The position numbers and the translations under genes were made by a program. A DNA stretch of 64,000 nucleotides from Winogradskyella wichelsiae (GTDB lineage Bacteria; Bacteroidota; Bacteroidia; Flavobacteriales; Flavobacteriaceae). The stretch covers positions 682,001 through 746,000 of the forward strand of contig NZ_JABFDJ010000001.1 of assembly GCF_013403925.1 (NCBI RefSeq), given 5' to 3'. Under the pieces are notes generated by a model. The model was not told where the DNA came from, searched no databases, and worked only from the letters and a program-made list of their open reading frames with translations. This document shows, piece after piece, positions 1 through 8,461 of this stretch. How positions within the stretch are numbered: position 1 is the first letter of the stretch; each line of letters begins with the position of its first letter.

Positions 1-1401
1 AATTTTAGCAATATCTTTTACATAACTATTAGACCATATTGGCTCAATACCCTGAGATACTTGTCCTAAAATAAACGCTGAAGATGTTGTTGGTGCTACA
101 GCATTTAAGGTTGTGTTACGCCTTCCGTAGCCTTTTAAAACTTCTGGCTCACCAAATAACTTAGCTAATTCTTCTGATGCTTTTACAGATTTGTCTTTAA
201 TTGTTTTAAAGATCTCACTATTTAAATCAAAAGCTTCTTTACTATCAAAACTTACCATTTTAGATTGTAATAAAGAGTGCCATCCTAAAGCTCCTAAACC
301 TAAAGCTCTGTTTTCTTTAGCAAACGTGTATGCTTTTTCCATAAACATAAATGTATGTCTATCGTCACGGTTTTCAGAATCTCTGTAAACTTCTAATTTG
401 GTAATAAATTCTTCTAAAACCGCATCTAAAAAGTAGACCATAGTTTCTACAGCATCGGTATCTTTCCACTTATCGTAATGTAATAAGTTGATAGAAGATA
501 GTACACAAACAAAAGACCAACGGTCGTTTGTAGGCAACATAATTTCTGAACATAAGTTACTCGCGTAAATCTCATGATTCTTATCTTTATAAACATCTGG
601 AGCTTTATTATTAGCATTGTCTCTAAAGAAAATATAAGGATATCCTATTTCTCCTCTACGTTGTAATACTTTTGCCCAGATGGCTCTTTTATCAGAATCG
701 CCATCAATCATTTCTTGCATCCACTCGTTACCAACAGTAACACCATGGGTTAACTCTTGTATTGGATTTCCTTCCGTACCTATTTCTAAAAACTCGTGAA
801 TATCTGCATGCTCAATTGGTAAGTATGGAGAAAAACGACCTCTTCTCACTGAACCTTGACTTACAACATCGACCATTTTTTCGAACAATTGCATAATATG
901 AACTGCTCCTGAAGATTCACCGTTATTTTTTACCGGTGCACCTCTATGTCTTAATTTACCAAAATAACCAGAAGTACCACCCCCTAATTTAGACATCATA
1001 CCAACTTCAGACTGTGTATATAGAATATCTCCCATATCATCAGAAATGTGCGAACCAAAACAACTGATTGGTAAGCCACGTTTTTTTCCGAAGTTAGACC
1101 AAACCGGTGATGCTAATGAATAGTAACCTTCGGCCATGTAGCCATAAAACTTATCGGCAAAACCATCGATGCCTAATATTTTTTCTGCATTATCAGCAAT
1201 TTCTCTTATACGCTCTTCAGGTGTTGTATCTCCTGTTAGGTATCCTGAGGCTAAAAACTGACGACTATTTTCTGTTAACCACTTAATTTCTGGTGCTGCT
1301 TTAGCTTCTTTTATTGCTTCTTTTCTAGCTTTAATTAATTCATCGTGGCTAGATGTTTTTGTTGATTCGTGAATCACTGTATTTTTAATGTCTTGGTTCA
1401 T
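1..1401 (-). CDS. nrdA: Ribonucleotide reductase class I, catalytic subunit (partial)
   Basis: Reduces ribonucleotides to deoxyribonucleotides in the cytoplasm together with NrdB. Only the first 467 codons are in the window; the C-terminal end runs off the left edge. It starts MNQDIKNTVIHE. The radical-site motif N-x-C-x-E is visible (SNLCSEI), followed by a second cysteine (FVCVLSS) and an earlier one (LPISCFG), which matches the three-cysteine active site of class I enzymes. The N-terminus is short and enters the 10-stranded barrel region early, so there is no ATP-cone here; that domain is on NrdB instead. The start lies 14 bases after the nrdB stop, so the two genes form an operon nrdB-nrdA. 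Confidence 0.95.
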   Translation of the reverse strand, partial: MNQDIKNTVIHESTKTSSHDELIKARKEAIKEAKAAPEIKWLTENSRQFLASGYLTGDTTPEERIREIADNAEKILGIDGFADKFYGYMAEGYYSLASPVWSNFGKKRGLPISCFGSHISDDMGDILYTQSEVGMMSKLGGGTSGYFGKLRHRGAPVKNNGESSGAVHIMQLFEKMVDVVSQGSVRRGRFSPYLPIEHADIHEFLEIGTEGNPIQELTHGVTVGNEWMQEMIDGDSDKRAIWAKVLQRRGEIGYPYIFFRDNANNKAPDVYKDKNHEIYASNLCSEIMLPTNDRWSFVCVLSSINLLHYDKWKDTDAVETMVYFLDAVLEEFITKLEVYRDSENRDDRHTFMFMEKAYTFAKENRALGLGALGWHSLLQSKMVSFDSKEAFDLNSEIFKTIKDKSVKASEELAKLFGEPEVLKGYGRRNTTLNAVAPTTSSAFILGQVSQGIEPIWSNSYVKDIAKI

Positions 1402-1415
1402 ATGGTCGTTGTGGT

Positions 1416-2690
1416 TTAAAATAAGTCGTCTCCGGTTACACTTTTTTGTCTCTTAGCATAGTTTATAGAACGTTTTACGAAGAAATCTCCATGTTTTGTT
1501 CCTATAATCTCATCATCAAACCATTCGGTTTGTGCCAATAAGGTTTCATCAACATCAAATACTTTTTCGATGCCAATGCTTTCTAATGAATTATTAAATC
1601 TGTTTTTAATAAATTCATTAATTACATTTTTAGGTAAAAACTCTAGTTCACCTGCTTCAAAAATCCAATCCACTAGTTTACTTTCAGAATCATAAGCTTC
1701 AACACATAATTCTCTTACTAGAGTGCTATGTTCTGCGTCGAACCAAGTTGGATTTTCTTTTTTGATAATTTTGATAATATCAATCCCAAAATCACCATGA
1801 ATTTGCTCTTCTTTCGAAGTCGCTTCAACCACATTAGACACTCCTTTAAGCATGTTTTTATGTTTGTTAAATGCCATGATGATTAAGAATTGTGAAAATA
1901 AAGACACATGCTCAATAAATAAAGAGAACAATAAAATTGACTCTGCATATTCTTTATTGTCTTCACTTTTTGCATTCTTTAAAGCGGTTTCTAAATAATG
2001 AACACGTCTCATTATTACCGGCTTTTTCTTAAGATTCTTAAATTCGTTATTAAGACCTAATATCTCTAATAAATGCGAGTAAGCATCGTGGTGACGTACT
2101 TCACTTTCTGCAAATGTTGCACCTACAGATCCTATTTCGGGCTTAGGCATTTTGTTATAAATCTCCCCCCAAAATGATTTTACTGCAACTTCTATCTGAG
2201 AAATTGCAAGCATGGTATTTTTAATCGCATTTTGCTCAACGATGGTTAACCTTGTTTTAAAATCCTGAATATCACTTGTAAAGTTAAATTCTGAATGAAT
2301 CCAGTACGAGTGTCTAATAGCATCTACATACTCATTAAGTTCTGGATATTCGTAAGGTTTTAAGTTAATACGCTTTTCAAAAATGTTTGTTTTTCTACTT
2401 CTTGCTTGCTCGTCTCTATATAAAATGTAAGCTTTTGCTACATCATGAAAAGCACTTTTCATTAATTTTTCTTCAACAAGATCTTGTACCTCTTCTACCG
2501 TAGGTAAATAATTGTGATCTGTTTTTTTTCTATCTAGAAGTGTTTGTAATACATCTACAGAAATACCATTAGCGTCTTCTTTGCTTCCATTTCCAACAGA
2601 AAGCATTGCTTTTTCAATGGCGTTAGAAATTTTATTTAAAACAAACGGACTTGTTTCATAATCTCTTTTTATAATCTGGGTAATCTCCAT
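1416..2690 (-). CDS. nrdB: Ribonucleotide reductase radical-generating subunit with N-terminal ATP-cone
   Basis: Makes and stores the radical or oxidised metal centre used by NrdA. At 424 residues it is longer than the usual 330-375. Residues about 3-98 read as an ATP-cone (IIKRDYETSPF, then the VEEVQDLVEEKLM and YRDEQAR segments typical of that domain). The ferritin-like body follows, with metal ligands E197 and H200 and a tyrosine at 204 in E-V-R-H-H-D-A-Y, then later acidic and histidine ligands (for example EEQIHGDFG). Known from the family: in Leeuwenhoekiella blandensis such an ATP-cone on NrdB controls activity through oligomer state and the subunit carries a manganese centre. Inference: the same regulation here, since NrdA lacks a cone. 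It is the first gene of the nrdB-nrdA operon. Confidence 0.95.
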   Translation of the reverse strand: MEITQIIKRDYETSPFVLNKISNAIEKAMLSVGNGSKEDANGISVDVLQTLLDRKKTDHNYLPTVEEVQDLVEEKLMKSAFHDVAKAYILYRDEQARSRKTNIFEKRINLKPYEYPELNEYVDAIRHSYWIHSEFNFTSDIQDFKTRLTIVEQNAIKNTMLAISQIEVAVKSFWGEIYNKMPKPEIGSVGATFAESEVRHHDAYSHLLEILGLNNEFKNLKKKPVIMRRVHYLETALKNAKSEDNKEYAESILLFSLFIEHVSLFSQFLIIMAFNKHKNMLKGVSNVVEATSKEEQIHGDFGIDIIKIIKKENPTWFDAEHSTLVRELCVEAYDSESKLVDWIFEAGELEFLPKNVINEFIKNRFNNSLESIGIEKVFDVDETLLAQTEWFDDEIIGTKHGDFFVKRSINYAKRQKSVTGDDLF

Positions 2691-3038
2691 AGTTTATCTT
2701 TTAATTTTAAAGACTAGATATCCATTAGAATGTTAGTGAATCATTCCAAATTCTATTAGTAATACCGTAAAACGTGTTTTAATTTTTCCTTTAGAGGAAT
2801 GTAAAGGGCTTGATTTTAAATTTGATGTATCGAATTTTAATCTTAAAAAAACATTCGAGAATCATTTTCATTTTGCCTGATGCAAAGATTGACAATTGTA
2901 GTCAAAAAAGAAAGGTGATTTGATAAACGTTGTCAACAAGTTTTTAACAAAGCGGTTTAACGCCTGTAAAACATGAAGTTTTACAAAAAAACAATCAAAC
3001 CCTTATAAAACAAGACTTTAGACCTTATTCGAAATTAA

Positions 3039-3160
3039 TATTTTTGTAAGTTTTTTCTGATTAAATTAAACGTCAATAAGCGTATTTACTGACGATTTAA
3101 AATTAATTTTAAAACATTTATAAAACAAAAAAGAGCGTTGAAAACAACGCTCTTTTTATC
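3039..3160 (+). ncRNA. Candidate small RNA (promoter, hairpin, terminator)
   Basis: The 830-base gap between the divergent nrdB and LytTR genes holds no credible reading frame. It does hold a -7 element TATTTTTG at 3039-3046 with a TTT in the -33 position 19 bases earlier. Next comes a hairpin with arms CGTCAATAA (3071-3079) and TTACTGACG (3086-3094, one wobble), then a strong intrinsic terminator at 3128-3157. A transcript of about 105 bases would result. This is inference from layout only; no RNA family was recognised. Confidence 0.3.
3128..3157 (+). terminator. Intrinsic terminator in the nrdB-LytTR gap
   Basis: Perfect 10-bp stem AAGAGCGTTG (3131-3140) and CAACGCTCTT (3145-3154), AAAA loop, A-run before and T-run after, so it can work in both directions. 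No annotated gene ends here, which is why a small RNA is suspected. Confidence 0.75.
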
Positions 3161-3227
3161 CTAATACTAACTAAATTTTATAATAAGCAATTTTAAAAAT
3201 CACTTATCTAAAATTGACATTTTAATG

Positions 3228-3261
3228 AAAAGATTAGAATTTTTACAAACTCTAATCTTTT
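3228..3261. repeat. Inverted repeat, terminator-like
   Basis: Perfect 11-bp arms AAAAGATTAGA (3228-3238) and TCTAATCTTTT (3251-3261) around a 12-base loop, about 70 bases after the previous terminator. It may be a second terminator facing the minus strand, or a binding site. No gene ends nearby. Confidence 0.45.
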
Positions 3262-3521
3262 CTGACTAATAGCTGCTCAGTCAAAAAAAGCAAACCCCTA
3301 ATTCGCTATAATAATTTTGACTAATCTCACTACACAAATATCCATATTTTATTCCGATAATTAACATTGTTATGTATAATTGGTACATAAATATGTATAG
3401 TTGGGTTATTAAATTAATACCACACCTTTTTAACCTTTTAAACCTAAAAAAAAAGCATTGTATATACAATTACCTTCTGTATAATCAATATATTGTTATA
3501 TTTAGCGCATATACCTTAAAT

Positions 3522-4256
3522 ATGCTTACAGCCGTAATTGTAGATGATGAGCCCAAGGCTATACAGAGTTTAATTTGGGAACTCAGTAATTTTAATAACG
3601 AGATAGAAGTTACAAAAACCTTTACAAATCCAGATGAAGCATTAGGCTATCTTAGGTCTCACACGCCCGATTGCTTATTTCTCGATGTGCAAATGCCCAC
3701 CATGGATGGCTTTCAGTTTTTAGATAAATTAAAAGATATTAATTTCTCGGTTATAATCACCACAGCCTATGACGAATACGCGATTAAGGCTTTAAAAAAT
3801 GATGCTATTGATTATCTATTAAAACCAATTGACTCTGATGATTTAAAGGATTGTATTTTAAAAATAAAAAAACACAGTGAACGCTCTATTAACTCCAATC
3901 AATTAGAACGTATGCTTATAAATTTTAATTCGCAATTTGATAAAAAAAAGATCACCATTGACACCGATGGAAAATTGTTGTTTTTAGATGTTGATGATCT
4001 TGTCTATATAGCATCTGACGGTAATTACAGCACTATATATTTAAATAACAATAAGAAAATAGTACTTACAAAAAAATTAAAGGAAGTAAACGCGATGTTA
4101 CCCGAACATTACTTTTTTAGAATCCACAACTCTTATATTATAAATCTCAATAAAATTAAAGCTTTTGTAAAAAACGAAGGTTATGTAATTATGGAGAGCG
4201 ACCACAAGATACCTGTAGCAAGACAAAGAAAATCGGACTTTTTAGAAAAATTCTAG
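3522..4256 (+). CDS. LytTR-family response regulator
   Basis: Two-component transcription regulator of 244 residues. Residues 1-115 are a receiver domain (AVIVDDEPKA; phosphoacceptor D55 in CLFLDVQMPT; conserved lysine in YLLKPID), and residues about 140-240 are a LytTR DNA-binding domain (LVYIASDGNYSTIY, FFRIHNSYIINLNKI). A longer open frame runs upstream to 3372, but the receiver fold begins at the ATG used here, and the extra 50 residues look non-coding. A possible -7 element TATATTTA lies at 3497-3504. The sensor kinase gene starts three bases after its stop, so the pair is one operon. Confidence 0.9.
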   Translation: MLTAVIVDDEPKAIQSLIWELSNFNNEIEVTKTFTNPDEALGYLRSHTPDCLFLDVQMPTMDGFQFLDKLKDINFSVIITTAYDEYAIKALKNDAIDYLLKPIDSDDLKDCILKIKKHSERSINSNQLERMLINFNSQFDKKKITIDTDGKLLFLDVDDLVYIASDGNYSTIYLNNNKKIVLTKKLKEVNAMLPEHYFFRIHNSYIINLNKIKAFVKNEGYVIMESDHKIPVARQRKSDFLEKF

Positions 4257-4259
4257 TTT

Positions 4260-6200
4260 ATGAACATTACATATTTTGGTAAACTCATAAATTTACTGAG
4301 CCTAATTTTTATATTTACTGTTAACAGTTATGCACAACAGTCAACTTTTGACAAGTCATTGAGCTTCATTGAAATAAACAAGCCCAAAACTCATGCAGCA
4401 ATTGATTCATTATTAAAACCGTTTAGACGAGATACCGATAAGATGGAACAATTACTCACTCTATCTAAACAACATACTTATAATGAAGGCGCTTGCTACG
4501 CTGTGAATGCCTTAGGAGTAATTCAAAGAGACAAGTCTAATTACGACAACGCTTTAGATTTACATCAAGAAGCACAGGCTTATGCAGAAAAAGCAAATAG
4601 TGACGAATTCAAGATTATAAGTTTTAATATGATTGGTGTTGTCTACAGACGTATGGACATTGTAAAACTAGCACTAGATTACCACACCAAGGCCTTAAAA
4701 TTAGCAAACTCTATAGAACAACCTACAACATCAATATCACATAATATTGCTGTTTCTCAAAATAGTATTGGGAATATTTATCTCGTATTAAAACAATATG
4801 ATTTAGCCATCTCTCAATTTAATAAATCGTTGACTATTGGGAAAAGAATAGATGATAAATTAGGGCTCGCCATCAACTACCACAACATTGGCTACGCAGA
4901 AGAAGCAAAAGAACATTTAGATAACGCTTTAGTCAATTACCAAACGTCACTTAATTACAATAACAATATTGACTCAGAAATTGGACGTGTTATTTGTTAC
5001 AATAGCATTGGTCTAATTTATCTTAAAAAGGGAAACTATAAAGCTGCAAGACCAATTATTTCAGAAGCCTTAAAAAAAGCCTTGGATCTCGAAGATCAAT
5101 TTTATATTGTAGCTTCTTATATTAGTTTTGGAAAGCTAGAACTGCAAACAAATCAGCTTAACTCTGCCAATGAACATTTAAAAAAGGCACTTCAAATCTC
5201 TAAAGCATATAATTTAAAATCTTCAGTTGCAGAATCTAGTAAATTATTATCAGAAATTTCTAAGAAAAATGGTGACTTTAAAGCTGCGCTCAACTACTAT
5301 CAAGACGCTGAAGAAATAGAAAATACCATTCTAACAAAACAAAATTTACAATACGTAAATGATATTGTAGTTGCTTATGAAAATGAGAACAAAAACAATC
5401 AAATTAAAGCATTGGCCGAAGAAAACGAATCCGTTCGTCTACACTTAGAACGAAATAAAAAAATTATACTCTATACGTCACTACTTTTAATTCCTTTAAG
5501 TATTTCTACATTTCTTATTTACAGAACAAGAGCTCTTAAACGCGACAAGCATATTTTAACTTTAGAACAAGATATGTTACGAAGCCAGATGAATCCACAC
5601 TTCATCTTTAACTCACTCAACTCCATTAAGTTATATATAATAAATAACGACAAAGCAAATGCAGTTTATTATCTTAACAAATTTTCAAAATTAATACGAA
5701 AGATTTTAATAGCATCTAAGGAAAAGGAAACTTCACTCCATGATGAAATTGAAACCATGAAAATTTACATGAATATTGAAAACATTCGATTTTCTAACGA
5801 AATAGATTTTGTTATTAATATAGATCCTACAATAAACACAGAAGTTATTAAAATACCATCATTAGTGCTTCAACCTTTTTTAGAAAACGCACTATGGCAT
5901 GGTTTATCTTCAAAAGATAGTGGTAAAAAAATAGCCTTAAATATTAGTAGAACTTCTTCTCGTTATATAATTGTAGACATTATAGACAATGGTATTGGAC
6001 GCGTTGCATCTAAAAAAATAAATGACAACAAACATTTAGAAAGAAAATCTTTAGGCATAGATATCACCAAAGCTAGACTCGAAAACTTTTCAGAATCATA
6101 TATAGGATCTTACTCCCTAGAAATAAAAGACTTATATAACTCTAAAAAACCTATAGGCACAAAGGTTTCCTTAAAAATACCAACATTAAAAGTTACGTAA
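4260..6200 (+). CDS. TPR-containing LytS-type sensor histidine kinase
   Basis: Partner kinase of the LytTR regulator before it. It has a signal peptide (residues 1-25, ending SYAQQ), then a periplasmic array of tetratricopeptide repeats from about 60 to 370 (repeated ALDLHQEAQAYAEKA and NSIGNIYLVLKQYDLAI type helices), then a coiled stretch. One membrane segment sits near 400-420 (IILYTSLLLIPLSI), followed by a cytoplasmic His_kinase domain with H447 in QMNPHFIFNSLNSI. The ATPase part has the N box LQPFLENALWHG and the glycine box DNGIGR. The signal sensed by the TPR region is unknown. Confidence 0.9.
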   Translation: MNITYFGKLINLLSLIFIFTVNSYAQQSTFDKSLSFIEINKPKTHAAIDSLLKPFRRDTDKMEQLLTLSKQHTYNEGACYAVNALGVIQRDKSNYDNALDLHQEAQAYAEKANSDEFKIISFNMIGVVYRRMDIVKLALDYHTKALKLANSIEQPTTSISHNIAVSQNSIGNIYLVLKQYDLAISQFNKSLTIGKRIDDKLGLAINYHNIGYAEEAKEHLDNALVNYQTSLNYNNNIDSEIGRVICYNSIGLIYLKKGNYKAARPIISEALKKALDLEDQFYIVASYISFGKLELQTNQLNSANEHLKKALQISKAYNLKSSVAESSKLLSEISKKNGDFKAALNYYQDAEEIENTILTKQNLQYVNDIVVAYENENKNNQIKALAEENESVRLHLERNKKIILYTSLLLIPLSISTFLIYRTRALKRDKHILTLEQDMLRSQMNPHFIFNSLNSIKLYIINNDKANAVYYLNKFSKLIRKILIASKEKETSLHDEIETMKIYMNIENIRFSNEIDFVINIDPTINTEVIKIPSLVLQPFLENALWHGLSSKDSGKKIALNISRTSSRYIIVDIIDNGIGRVASKKINDNKHLERKSLGIDITKARLENFSESYIGSYSLEIKDLYNSKKPIGTKVSLKIPTLKVT

Positions 6201-6220
6201 TCTTATTTTTTAGATAAGCT

Positions 6221-6787
6221 CTACTTATGCTTCTCTGCTACTTTTTCTAATTCAGCATACCAATCTTCTCCAAATTTCCTAATCAATGCTTCCTTTACAA
6301 ACTTATAAACAGGCACTTGCAATTCCTTACCTAAAGAACAGGCATCATCACAAATTTCCCATTTATCATAGTTAACTCCAGAAAATTCAGAATAATCTTT
6401 TACTCGAATAGGATACAAGTGACAAGATACTGGTTTTTTCCATTGAATTTCTCCTTGGTTATAAGCCTCTTCAATAGCACAAAGGGCCGTCTTTTTTTCA
6501 TCAAAAATAACATAGGCACAATCTGCACCATTAATTAATGGAGTTTCAAAATCGCCAAATTCCGTTGTTATTGACGTTCCTTGAGCTTCAATAACAGCTA
6601 TACCTTCTTTACGAAGAAATGGTTTTACTTTAGGGTAAATATCCTCTAAAATCTTTACCTCATCTTTACCTACAGGCGCACCAGCATCTCCATCAATACA
6701 ACAAGCTCCTTTGCAAGCCGACAGATTACAAACAAAATCTTTTTCTATAATATCTTCTGAGACTATAGTTTTTCCGAGTTGAAACAT
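6221..6787 (-). CDS. DUF3109 family cysteine-rich protein
   Basis: Conserved protein of 188 residues of unknown function. The N-terminal part shows the cysteine pattern C-x4-C-x3-CC (VCNLSACKGACCIDG), with further cysteines at CAYVIF, CAIEEAY, SCHLYPIRV and the CDDAC pair. Such clusters are proposed to bind metal or an iron-sulfur centre. No signal peptide, so cytoplasmic. It converges on the sensor kinase gene 20 bases away with no clear terminator between them. Confidence 0.85.
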   Translation of the reverse strand: MFQLGKTIVSEDIIEKDFVCNLSACKGACCIDGDAGAPVGKDEVKILEDIYPKVKPFLRKEGIAVIEAQGTSITTEFGDFETPLINGADCAYVIFDEKKTALCAIEEAYNQGEIQWKKPVSCHLYPIRVKDYSEFSGVNYDKWEICDDACSLGKELQVPVYKFVKEALIRKFGEDWYAELEKVAEKHK

Positions 6788-6914
6788 ATTTTATAAATTA
6801 GTCACAAAAATGACTGTTATTAATTCTTTTAGGCCCCAAATATACTGTAAATTGTTACTTTTAATAAGCAATAATCAGACATAAAAACACGAAATAAAAA
6901 TACCCAAATATTAC

Positions 6915-6956
6915 CCATATTTATTATTGTAAATATGGAATAATAGTGCACCTTTG
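6915..6956 (+). promoter_or_regulatory. Promoter with overlapping palindrome upstream of marC
   Basis: A TTG at 6927-6929, a 19-base spacer and CACCTTTG at 6949-6956 match the Bacteroidota promoter pattern with one change. A perfect inverted repeat CCATATTTA (6915-6923) and TAAATATGG (6930-6938) encloses the TTG, so a bound protein would cover the -33 element. The leader to the marC start would be about 100 bases. Confidence 0.45.
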
Positions 6957-7060
6957 CAAAAAATTTCAAACCTTATCGTGAAATTTGACGTTTAAAAAAC
7001 TATAAGACAAACACTTATATTAACAAATTCAGATTTTTACAAAATTTAAATTACAACAAT

Positions 7061-7642
7061 ATGCACCTAAATTTCAAAGAAATATTTACAGCCTTCATGA
7101 TCCTCTTTGCAGTTATTGATATTATTGGAAATATTCCTATAATTATTGATTTGCGTAAAAAAGTAGGACATATACAGAGTGGAAAAGCTTCTATAATTGC
7201 AGGTGTAATTATGATAATATTTTTATTTGTAGGAAAAAGTTTATTAAGTCTTATTGGTATTGACGTCAACTCTTTTGCTGTTGCAGGTGCATTTGTTATC
7301 TTTTTTATTGCCTTAGAAATGGTTTTGGGCATCACGCTTTATAAAGATGATGAACACAGTGCTGTTACAGCTTCGGTTTTTCCATTAGCATTTCCTCTTA
7401 TGGCAGGACCAGGAACTTTAACCACCTTATTATCTTTACGTGCAGAATTTGCTATTGAAAATATCATTGTTGCTGTAATAAGCAATGTCTTAGTTATTTT
7501 TATTGTTTTGAAAACATCAGCTAAAATTGAACGCATTATAGGATCTAATGGAATTAACATTATAAGAAAGATTTTTGGTGTAATTTTGTTAGCAATTGCA
7601 GTAAAACTGTTTGCACATAACATTAAAGCTTTATTAGCTTAA
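7061..7642 (+). CDS. MarC family inner-membrane protein
   Basis: Integral membrane protein of 193 residues with about six hydrophobic segments, matching the MarC/UPF0056 family in length and in the motif FPLAFPLMAGPGTLTTLL. The molecular function of the family is not known; an older link to multiple antibiotic resistance was not upheld. It is followed 10 bases later by a small membrane protein and then a flavoprotein, so the three may be co-transcribed. Two long antisense frames across it are shadows. Confidence 0.88.
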   Translation: MHLNFKEIFTAFMILFAVIDIIGNIPIIIDLRKKVGHIQSGKASIIAGVIMIIFLFVGKSLLSLIGIDVNSFAVAGAFVIFFIALEMVLGITLYKDDEHSAVTASVFPLAFPLMAGPGTLTTLLSLRAEFAIENIIVAVISNVLVIFIVLKTSAKIERIIGSNGINIIRKIFGVILLAIAVKLFAHNIKALLA

Positions 7643-7652
7643 AATTTTAAAT

Positions 7653-7853
7653 ATGAAGATATTCACACTTGTTTTAACCGTCATTGGAATTGGACTTGTA
7701 ATTTTTAATGCTACAAAATTAAATTTTGAAGCACTTTTTACAGGCGAAAGTCAAACTGCATTAATTACAATCGTGGCTGCACTCTGTGCTATTATTCTTT
7801 TACAAATTCTAAGAATTTCTAAGAAAATTGAAAAGCTAGATAATAAACGTTAA
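7653..7853 (+). CDS. Small two-helix membrane protein
   Basis: Protein of 66 residues with two clear membrane helices (residues 3-20 and 35-53) and a basic C-terminal tail (RISKKIEKLDNKR). Its stop codon overlaps the start of the next gene (TAATG), which supports translation. Many flavobacteria carry similar small proteins of unknown role. No function can be read from the sequence. Confidence 0.75.
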   Translation: MKIFTLVLTVIGIGLVIFNATKLNFEALFTGESQTALITIVAALCAIILLQILRISKKIEKLDNKR

Positions 7854-8458
7854 TGGTCTTTAATACATTAATAATAGGTGGTGGAGCAGCTGGTTTATCT
7901 TGTGCATTAGTTTTAGGTTCTGCAAAAAACAAACCTTTTGCAAAAGATAAATCTATTGGTATTATAATGCACCAAAAGACATCACACCTTCAGAACGCAT
8001 TATTTAATAATGTATTAGGACTACAACCTGGAACTTTAGGAGAAAACGTTTTAAATGATGGTAAAACACAATTAGAAAACCTTTATCCACATATTGAGCA
8101 AATTGAAAATGAAAAGGTGAGCTCAATTGAAAAAACTGAAAATCATTATATAATAACCACAAATACGCATGTCTACCAATCTGAGATAGTCGTAATCGCT
8201 GTTGGATACACTAATTTAATGACCATTAAAGGTTTAGAAGATTATATTGGACCACACCCGAGAGCTGCTACTGAAAAAGATAGAATCTGGTTAAAGAATA
8301 CAGATCATCTTATTGAAAAAAACTTATATGTGGCTGGTACTTTAGCAGGGTGGAGAAGTCAGTTTGCTATGGCTTGTGGTAGCGGATCTCATGTCGCAAC
8401 TGATATTTTAACCCTTTGGAATGATGGCAAACAAACTAAGATTCACGATAAAATATAA
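7853..8458 (+). CDS. FAD-dependent oxidoreductase, thioredoxin-reductase-like
   Basis: Protein of 201 residues with an N-terminal dinucleotide-binding motif (LIIGGGAAGLSCAL), a middle VVIAVGYTN segment and a C-terminal FAD-contact region (NLYVAGTLAGWRSQFAMACGSGSHVATDIL). It lacks the CxxC redox pair and the separate NADPH domain of true thioredoxin reductases, and is about two-thirds of their length, so it is a compact relative of unknown substrate. Its start overlaps the stop of the small membrane protein before it. It converges on the protease gene. Confidence 0.8.
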   Translation: MVFNTLIIGGGAAGLSCALVLGSAKNKPFAKDKSIGIIMHQKTSHLQNALFNNVLGLQPGTLGENVLNDGKTQLENLYPHIEQIENEKVSSIEKTENHYIITTNTHVYQSEIVVIAVGYTNLMTIKGLEDYIGPHPRAATEKDRIWLKNTDHLIEKNLYVAGTLAGWRSQFAMACGSGSHVATDILTLWNDGKQTKIHDKI

Positions 8459-8461
8459 ATC

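Noticed and set aside
3281..3469. Minus-strand 62-residue frame upstream of the LytTR gene
   Set aside because: Low-complexity AT-rich frame with no start context; it overlaps promoter DNA.
3372..3521. N-terminal extension of the LytTR regulator
   Set aside because: The receiver domain begins at the internal ATG; the extra 50 residues are AT-rich and lack a family pattern.
7051..7623. Two minus-strand frames inside marC
   Set aside because: Antisense shadows of a hydrophobic gene with a clear family match on the plus strand.
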